Positions 56,368 to 64,000 of a DNA stretch of 64,000 bases are shown here, piece by piece. The position numbers were made by a program, and so were the translations under genes. Position 1 is the stretch's first letter, and each line of letters begins with the position of its first letter. The notes under the pieces were generated by a model. It was not told the origin of the DNA. It made no database searches and saw only the letters and a program-made list of their open reading frames with translations. Location of the stretch: positions 310,001-374,000 of the forward strand of contig NZ_CP093337.1 in NCBI RefSeq assembly GCF_022637395.1. The letters run 5' to 3'. Origin of the DNA: Shinella sp. H4-D48 (GTDB lineage Bacteria > Pseudomonadota > Alphaproteobacteria > Rhizobiales > Rhizobiaceae).

Positions 56368-57122
56368 GAGCTCGCCGGTTCCCGATAGCTGTATTCATAA
56401 ACGTCCTGGAAGCCCGCACGGCGATAGAGCGCGAGCGCGGCGGTGTTGTCGGCCTCCACCTGCACCCAGGCATGACGCGCGCCCTTGAGCTTCGCCCAGC
56501 GCAGGCTTGCATGAAGGATCCCGGTGCCGAGGCCCTGGCCGCGCCGTTCCTCGGCGACACCGAGTTGCAGGATGCCGACGAGGTCGTTGTCCTGTACCGC
56601 GATGGTCACCGCGGTCGGGCCGAAGCCCGGTTCCTCGAAGATGAAGAGGCCGGCCTCGGGCTTGATGGCGTTGATGATCTCGGTCAGGCCGGGCTTCAAG
56701 GCCGGGTCGTCGCCGGACACGCGCAGCCGCGCATCGACGAAACGGCCGACATCACGGCTCGGAAGATGATCGAGGCCTTCGTCACGGGGCAGCGTGGCCA
56801 GATCGGCCATCATGACGACAGTGCGACCCATATCCATCCAGCCGGCATCATCCATGAACGCAATCAGTTGCGGCGGCGTGAGCGGCGTCTGACGCACGAG
56901 CAGCGGACGGCCGTAGTCGGCAAAGCGTTTCGCCGCCTTTTCCAGTCGAATGGCAATATCGCGATAGTCGGACGGATCGAGCGGATTGACCGAGTTCAGC
57001 CGCCGCGAAGGGTGGCCGGCGGTCAGCCGGCACAGCCAGCTCCCGTCATACAGCACGGTGGCCGCGGGCCAGGCACGGAAGCCGACGGCTTCCAGCCGCC
57101 TGACTTTTGCAAGATCGATCAT
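56364..57122 (-). CDS. GNAT-family N-acetyltransferase
   Basis: A 252-residue protein with a C-terminal GNAT domain. The acetyl-CoA motif is LGVAEERRGQGLGTGILHASL (about residues 187-207), and the following WVQVEADNTAALALYRRAGF is a RimI-like block. The N-terminal half (about residues 1-120) is a divergent GNAT-like repeat. Substrate unknown. The ATG at 57122 was chosen because it starts the family-like segment MIDLAKVRRLEAVGFRAWP; the frame is open upstream into argJ. It is encoded 97 nt after argJ on the same strand. Confidence 0.85.
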   Translation of the reverse strand: MIDLAKVRRLEAVGFRAWPAATVLYDGSWLCRLTAGHPSRRLNSVNPLDPSDYRDIAIRLEKAAKRFADYGRPLLVRQTPLTPPQLIAFMDDAGWMDMGRTVVMMADLATLPRDEGLDHLPSRDVGRFVDARLRVSGDDPALKPGLTEIINAIKPEAGLFIFEEPGFGPTAVTIAVQDNDLVGILQLGVAEERRGQGLGTGILHASLRWAKLKGARHAWVQVEADNTAALALYRRAGFQDVYEYSYREPASS

Positions 57123-57219
57123 CTTGGTCTTCTGTCCCGAAAGGGTCACGCTGTCCGGGCCTCTAGTCTGGCGCAACCCCACGAACATGGTGCGGCTGCG
57201 CATATTTCCTGAAAATGGC

Positions 57220-58458
57220 TTAGCTGCGATAATCGCCGTTGATCTCGACATATTCCTTGGTGAGGTCGCAGGTCCACACCGTCGCGCGGCCGTTGCCGAG
57301 GCCGATCTCGACGCGAACAGGGATATCCTGACGCTGCATGATCGCGCTCGTCGCTTCCTCGGAATAGTCAGGGTCGCGTTCGCCGTCGACGGCGACGCGA
57401 ATATCGCCGAACCAGATGGCAAGGCGATCGCGATCGGCCAGCTCGCCGGATTTGCCCACGGCCATGACGATGCGGCCCCAGTTGGCGTCTTCGCCGGCCA
57501 CGGCGGTCTTGACCAGAGGTGAATTGGCGATCGAAAGCGCGATCCGCTTGGCGGCATCGTCGCTTTCCGCACCTTCGACGGTGATCTCCACCATCTTGCG
57601 CGCACCTTCGCCGTCACGCACGACCTGGAGGGCGAGATCGCGCAACAGATCGTTGAGAGCGGCACGGAAGCCATCGAGCGTGGCGTCGTCCGCCGTCACG
57701 GCCTTCTGGCCGTCGGCTGCCGCAGCCCCCGTCGCAAACAGCAGAAGCGTGTCCGAGGTCGATGTGTCGCTGTCCACGGTGATGGCGTTGAATGTTTTGC
57801 CGACGCCGGCCGAGAGCAGCGATTGCAGCACGGCAGCGGGGAGATCAGCGTCCGTCACGACGAAGGACAGCATGGTTGCCATGTCGGGCGCGATCATGCC
57901 GGCGCCCTTGGCAATGCCATTGATACGCACGGTGACGCCGCCGAGTTCGGCGGTGCGGGTGGCGACCTTCGGATAGGTATCCGTGGTCATGATCGCCTTG
58001 GCGGCCTCCAGCCAGAAGTCGCCCGTGCCCGCGGTGGCGAGGCCGTCGAGGACGCCGGAGAATTTCGTGGCATCAAGCGGTTCGCCAATCACGCCCGTCG
58101 AGGCGAGGAAGACTTCGCTTTCCTTGCAGCCGATGGCCTTTGCCGCGGCTTCGGCGGTGAGTTTCGTCGATTCGCGGCCCTTGCGGCCGGTGAAGGCATT
58201 GGCATTGCCGGAATTGACGACAACGGCGCGCGCGACGCCGCCGGGCAGGTTGTCGCGGCAGAAATCGACGGGCGCCGAAGGGCATTTCGAGCGGGTGAAG
58301 ACGCCCGCGACCGCCGCGGGGCGATCGAAGACCATCATCAGCACGTCCGTCCGGTTCCTGTACTTGATCCCTGCGGCGGCGGTCGCCATGCGCACACCGC
58401 GCACCGGCGGCATTTCAGCATAGGTTTTCGGGGCAAGCGGAGAGATCGAACCGGACAT
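57220..58458 (-). CDS. argJ: Bifunctional ornithine acetyltransferase / N-acetylglutamate synthase
   Basis: A 412-residue enzyme of the cyclic arginine pathway that moves acetyl from N-acetylornithine to glutamate. It is made as a precursor that cleaves itself into two chains at the Ala-Thr bond in [15 protein letters not shown]; the new N-terminal threonine is the nucleophile. N-terminal blocks SGNANAFTG and the C-terminal [17 protein letters not shown] are conserved. Length is normal. It lies 56 nt after the PPIase on the same strand, an order seen in many alphaproteobacteria. Confidence 0.97.
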   Translation of the reverse strand: MSGSISPLAPKTYAEMPPVRGVRMATAAAGIKYRNRTDVLMMVFDRPAAVAGVFTRSKCPSAPVDFCRDNLPGGVARAVVVNSGNANAFTGRKGRESTKLTAEAAAKAIGCKESEVFLASTGVIGEPLDATKFSGVLDGLATAGTGDFWLEAAKAIMTTDTYPKVATRTAELGGVTVRINGIAKGAGMIAPDMATMLSFVVTDADLPAAVLQSLLSAGVGKTFNAITVDSDTSTSDTLLLFATGAAAADGQKAVTADDATLDGFRAALNDLLRDLALQVVRDGEGARKMVEITVEGAESDDAAKRIALSIANSPLVKTAVAGEDANWGRIVMAVGKSGELADRDRLAIWFGDIRVAVDGERDPDYSEEATSAIMQRQDIPVRVEIGLGNGRATVWTCDLTKEYVEINGDYRS

Positions 58459-58514
58459 TCTTTTTTTCCTGCGGTGGGAAGAGGCCCGGCGGGATCCACC
58501 GGGCCATTGTGTTC

Positions 58515-59414
58515 TTACTGCTGGCCTTCGGCAGCCGGAGCGGCGTCTTCGCCACCTTCGGCTTCCTGCTTGTTGACAGCGTCATAGGCCGTCTTCAATG
58601 CCGGGTCCTGGATATCGACGGGCGCTGCCGTCTTGGCTTTTTCCAGCAGTTCGAGATACTTGTCGCGCATGACGAGCTGACGAACCTGCGGCTCGACCTG
58701 GTCGAGCGCCGGGGGCTGCTGCTTGCGCTTATCCTCGACCTTGATGACGTGGTAGCCGAACTGGGTCTTCACCGGCACCTTGGAATAGGCGCCCTTTTCG
58801 AGGGCGAACGCGGCTTCTTCGAATTCCGGAACCATGCGGCCCTTGCTGAAATAGCCGAGGTCGCCGCCTTCCGACTTGTTCGGGTCGGTGGACTTTTCCT
58901 TGGCGATTTCGACAAAATCCTTGCCGGCATCGAGATCCTTGATGATGGCCTTGGCCTCATCCTCGGTCTTGACCAGGATGTGACGGGCATGAATCTCGTC
59001 TTCCGGCTTGATGGCGGCGATTTCTTTGTCGTAGCGCGCCTTCACCTCTTCCGGGGTAACGGCGTCGACGACGTGCTTCTTGAAATAGGCGTTGTGCAGT
59101 TCGCGGTCCGTGAGGAAGGCAAGGCGCTGCTTGAAGTCGGCGCTATCGCGCAGGCCTTCCTTGTCGGCGTCGGCTGCCAGCAGCTTGACGTCGATGATGG
59201 AGGAAAGCGCAGCCACGCGCTTCTGCTCTTCCGGCAGGTTGGCAAGCTGCGGGTCGAGGCCGGCCATTGCGAGCTTGAGTTCAGATTCATGGATCTCCAC
59301 GGCGCCGACCTTGGCGACGACCGGATCGGCGCCGGCGTCCTGCGCACGGACACCCGTGCTGGCGGCGGCGATCGCGATCAGGGCGACCGCTGCGAGCTTG
59401 CTGTACTTGAACAT
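58515..59414 (-). CDS. Periplasmic parvulin-type peptidyl-prolyl isomerase
   Basis: A 299-residue exported chaperone-like PPIase. The signal peptide ([24 protein letters not shown]) is cleaved about residue 24. A SurA-N-like helical part (about residues 30-130) precedes the parvulin domain with [42 protein letters not shown] and [16 protein letters not shown]. The C-terminus is Ala/Gln/Glu-rich. It probably assists outer-membrane or periplasmic protein folding. It is divergent from secA. Confidence 0.93.
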   Translation of the reverse strand: MFKYSKLAAVALIAIAAASTGVRAQDAGADPVVAKVGAVEIHESELKLAMAGLDPQLANLPEEQKRVAALSSIIDVKLLAADADKEGLRDSADFKQRLAFLTDRELHNAYFKKHVVDAVTPEEVKARYDKEIAAIKPEDEIHARHILVKTEDEAKAIIKDLDAGKDFVEIAKEKSTDPNKSEGGDLGYFSKGRMVPEFEEAAFALEKGAYSKVPVKTQFGYHVIKVEDKRKQQPPALDQVEPQVRQLVMRDKYLELLEKAKTAAPVDIQDPALKTAYDAVNKQEAEGGEDAAPAAEGQQ

Positions 59415-59516
59415 ACGAAAAAAGACCTTTCACATCCTCGCCGGAATCGGGTCGATATCCGGTGCCAGACCGCTCAACACCACCAGAATGTGGCAGTTGT
59501 GCAACCGCCTGAGCCG

Positions 59517-59545
59517 TTGACATCATTCGACCCCCCTCTTATCTG
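59517..59545 (+). promoter_or_regulatory. Probable sigma-70 promoter of secA
   Basis: TTGACA (59517-59522), a 17-bp spacer and TATCTG (59540-59545). The -35 is perfect and spacing is ideal. Transcription would start near 59552, giving a leader of about 100 nt to the secA ATG at 59654. Confidence 0.65.
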
Positions 59546-59653
59546 TCACGCAATCCCGCGTCCAGAACAGTTTCCGGGCGTTTCACGGGTTTGCGCGCAA
59601 TTATCGTGCGACCTGTCACGCGCCGGGGCGCCCATAAAGAAAGGACCATCCTG

Positions 59654-62374
<2,721 letters not shown>

Positions 62375-62390
62375 TCGCTGAAATCCTTCG

Positions 62391-62416
62391 AAAATGCCGC
62401 CTTCGGGCGGCATTTT
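62391..62416 (+). terminator. Intrinsic terminator of secA
   Basis: AAAATGCCGCC (62391-62401), loop TTCG, and GGCGGCATTTT (62406-62416) form a perfect 11-bp stem followed by CTTTTG. The symmetry and A/T ends allow use in both directions. Confidence 0.93.
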
Positions 62417-62517
62417 CTTTTGTGCACTGTTAAGGCCTCCGCAGTGCCGGCCAACCGTTTGTTAACCCTGACCTGACAAGACTGGCGTGTTGAGTTCTGC
62501 GTAGCGTTCGGGTTCCT

Positions 62518-63939
62518 GTGTTGATAGCGGTCATTCAGTCGGCAGAGAAATTGCTGCCATCGGGTCTGCGCGGCAGGGTGGTACCTTTGCTGCGCGTACT
62601 GGCCAGCGACGATCCGCGCACGCTCGCCCAGCGCATGGCGCTCGCCGCCTTTGCCATCCGTGTCGCCAGCGCGGCAATCGCCTTTCTCACGCAGATCGTT
62701 CTTGCCCGCACGATGGGCGAATTCGAATACGGCATCTTCGTCTTCGTCTGGGCGCTGGTGGTCATCATCGGCGATATGTCCTGCCTCGGCTTCCACACGA
62801 CCGTGGTGCGCTTCCTGCCCGGCTATGCTGGCCGCAATGCGCATGCGGAAATCCGTGGCCTCACGTCGACCGCGCGCACCTTCGCCATGCTGTCCTCGAG
62901 TGCGATCGCAGCTGTCGGGCTGCTGCTGCTCTGGCTGCTGCGCGACAGCGTTACGGGCTACTATGTCGTGCCGCTCTTCATCGGGTTCTTCTGCATGCCG
63001 ATGATCGCGCTGGGCGATGTGCTCGAAAGCACCGCTCGGGCGCATAGCTGGGCAGTAGTGGCGCTGAGCCCGACCTACATCGCGCGGCCGCTGCTCATTC
63101 TCGTCTTCATGGTGCTGGCCGTGACGCTCGGGGCCCCGCATACCGCACTGACGGCAATGGTCGCCGCGCTGGCTGCCACATATCTCACGACCGTCGTGCA
63201 GTTCTTCAACATCGTCCACCGGCTCGGCAAACGTTATGTCGCGGGGCCGCACAAGACGGAGTTTTCGCTGTGGCTCAAGGCGGCGTTGCCGATCTTCCTC
63301 ATCGAGGGTTTCGGCTTCCTGCTCACCAATTCCGATGTCATCGTGGTCGGCCTGTTTCTCGACCCGGAAAGCGTCGCGGTCTATTTCGCGGCCGCCAAGA
63401 CGATGGCGCTGGTGCATTTCGTGTTTTTTTCGGTGAAGGCGGCCGCGGCGCCGCGCTTCTCCGCGCTCTTTTCTTCCGGCGACCGTGTGGCGCTTGCGAA
63501 CTTTGCCGGCGAGACGGTCCGCTGGAGCTTCTGGCCGTCGCTGGGCGTGGGGCTCACCGTTCTCGCGTTTGGCCATCTTCTGCTGTCGCTGTTCGGCCCA
63601 GCCTTTACGGCGGGGTGGAGCCTGATGTTCATTCTGTTTTCCGGCATTATGGCCAAGGCGCTGGTCGGGCCGGGAGAGGTGCTGCTCACCATGTCCGGCG
63701 AGCAGAAGCTCTGCGTCATCGTCTATGCCACGGCGCTTGCAGCGAATATTACCTTCAACGTCACCCTCATACCGCTCTTCGGCATAACCGGGGCCGCTGT
63801 GGCCACGGCCGGTGCCATGATGGTGGAAGCGCTGCTTCTGCATATCGCCGTGCGGGGCAAACTCTCGATCATTCTCTTCGCCTTCGCCAATCCGGTGAAG
63901 GCAAGCCTTGTCAACGGGATGGACAACCATGACCGATAG
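62518..63939 (+). CDS. Polysaccharide/lipid flippase-like membrane protein (MVF/MATE superfamily)
   Basis: A 473-residue multi-spanning protein (about 12-14 hydrophobic segments) of the lipopolysaccharide-export flippase group, in the same superfamily as Wzx and MurJ. The N-terminal segment RMALAAFAIRVASAAIAFLTQIVLARTMGEFEYGIFVFVWALV is typical of Wzx-like proteins. It probably flips an undecaprenyl-linked saccharide, but specificity cannot be read. The start is uncertain: GTG at 62518 or TTG at 62521, or the ATG at 62635, and none has a clear ribosome-binding site. It lies after the secA terminator and overlaps the next gene by 11 nt. Confidence 0.82.
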   Translation: MLIAVIQSAEKLLPSGLRGRVVPLLRVLASDDPRTLAQRMALAAFAIRVASAAIAFLTQIVLARTMGEFEYGIFVFVWALVVIIGDMSCLGFHTTVVRFLPGYAGRNAHAEIRGLTSTARTFAMLSSSAIAAVGLLLLWLLRDSVTGYYVVPLFIGFFCMPMIALGDVLESTARAHSWAVVALSPTYIARPLLILVFMVLAVTLGAPHTALTAMVAALAATYLTTVVQFFNIVHRLGKRYVAGPHKTEFSLWLKAALPIFLIEGFGFLLTNSDVIVVGLFLDPESVAVYFAAAKTMALVHFVFFSVKAAAAPRFSALFSSGDRVALANFAGETVRWSFWPSLGVGLTVLAFGHLLLSLFGPAFTAGWSLMFILFSGIMAKALVGPGEVLLTMSGEQKLCVIVYATALAANITFNVTLIPLFGITGAAVATAGAMMVEALLLHIAVRGKLSIILFAFANPVKASLVNGMDNHDR

Positions 63940-64000
63940 CCACGGCTTCGACCATGCAATCGCGGGAGGACGCGCGCAGGCAGCCATCCCGCCGGCACCG
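63929..64000 (+). CDS. Start of an unidentified gene (truncated at the right edge)
   Basis: An ATG at 63929 opens 24 codons to the end of the window (MTDSHGFDHAIAGGRAQAAI and onward). It overlaps the flippase stop by 11 nt, which suggests translational coupling. Too little is visible to name a family. Such flippases are often followed by polysaccharide or acetyltransferase genes, but nothing in these residues confirms that. Confidence 0.45.
   Translation, partial: MTDSHGFDHAIAGGRAQAAIPPAP

Overview
The window is chromosomal core sequence from an alphaproteobacterium, almost certainly Hyphomicrobiales (Rhizobiales) and most like the Rhizobiaceae (Agrobacterium/Rhizobium/Sinorhizobium/Shinella group). 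The evidence is a GC-rich, strongly biased codon use, an sdhCDAB operon, mdh-sucCDAB followed by lpdA, an atpHAGDC operon with a long Ala/Lys-rich AtpD extension, hemC-hemD-hemX-hemY, an Omp19-type lipoprotein, and divergent PPIase/secA. The assignment rests on gene content and remembered protein similarity; no search was run. No rRNA, tRNA, CRISPR array, insertion sequence or prophage was recognised.

Layout. 1-9.1 kb: the 5' end of a TerC-type (DUF475) membrane protein with a candidate 30-codon leader ORF, an M3 peptidase, a Tat-exported PhoD-type phosphatase, typA, a GNAT acetyltransferase, ppa and the yggT/yggU pair. 9.1-15.1 kb (minus strand): a class I amidotransferase, a TerB-like protein and hemY-hemX-hemD-hemC. 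15.1-18.6 kb: tsaD-gpsA-YciI-EVE-methyltransferase. 19.3-22.8 kb: sdhCDAB, followed by an Omp19-like lipoprotein and zapE. 24.8-36.2 kb: mdh-sucC-sucD-sucA-sucB, four small genes (MAPEG, LysE, secreted protein, SDR) and lpdA. 36.3-43.5 kb: cytochrome b561, DUF2867, TraB/GumN, xerC, a solitary ATPase, priA and a small membrane protein. 43.8-49.0 kb: atpHAGDC with a terminator. 49.1-59.4 kb: mannose-1-phosphate guanylyltransferase, ubiG, a minus-strand run (DUF3291, DUF1178, nitrilase-family hydrolase, grxC, comF), a methyltransferase, an Flp-type pilin with a small membrane protein, mutT, GNAT, argJ and a parvulin PPIase. 59.6-64.0 kb: secA, a flippase-like membrane protein and the start of one more gene.

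Functionally, about a quarter of the window encodes central respiration: malate dehydrogenase, 2-oxoglutarate dehydrogenase E1/E2/E3, succinyl-CoA synthetase, succinate dehydrogenase and ATP synthase F1. Around these lie tetrapyrrole synthesis, tRNA t6A modification, replication restart, chromosome dimer resolution, protein export and arginine synthesis.

I found no new multi-gene system. The signals most worth following are regulatory: a leader ORF overlapping the TerC-type start, with an RBS-hiding hairpin; strong hairpins at several gene junctions of the suc and atp operons; two exact TTAA-N7-TTAAC (CtrA-type) sites; a perfect 20-bp inverted repeat before mdh; and a lone Flp pilin paired with an uncharacterised membrane protein.
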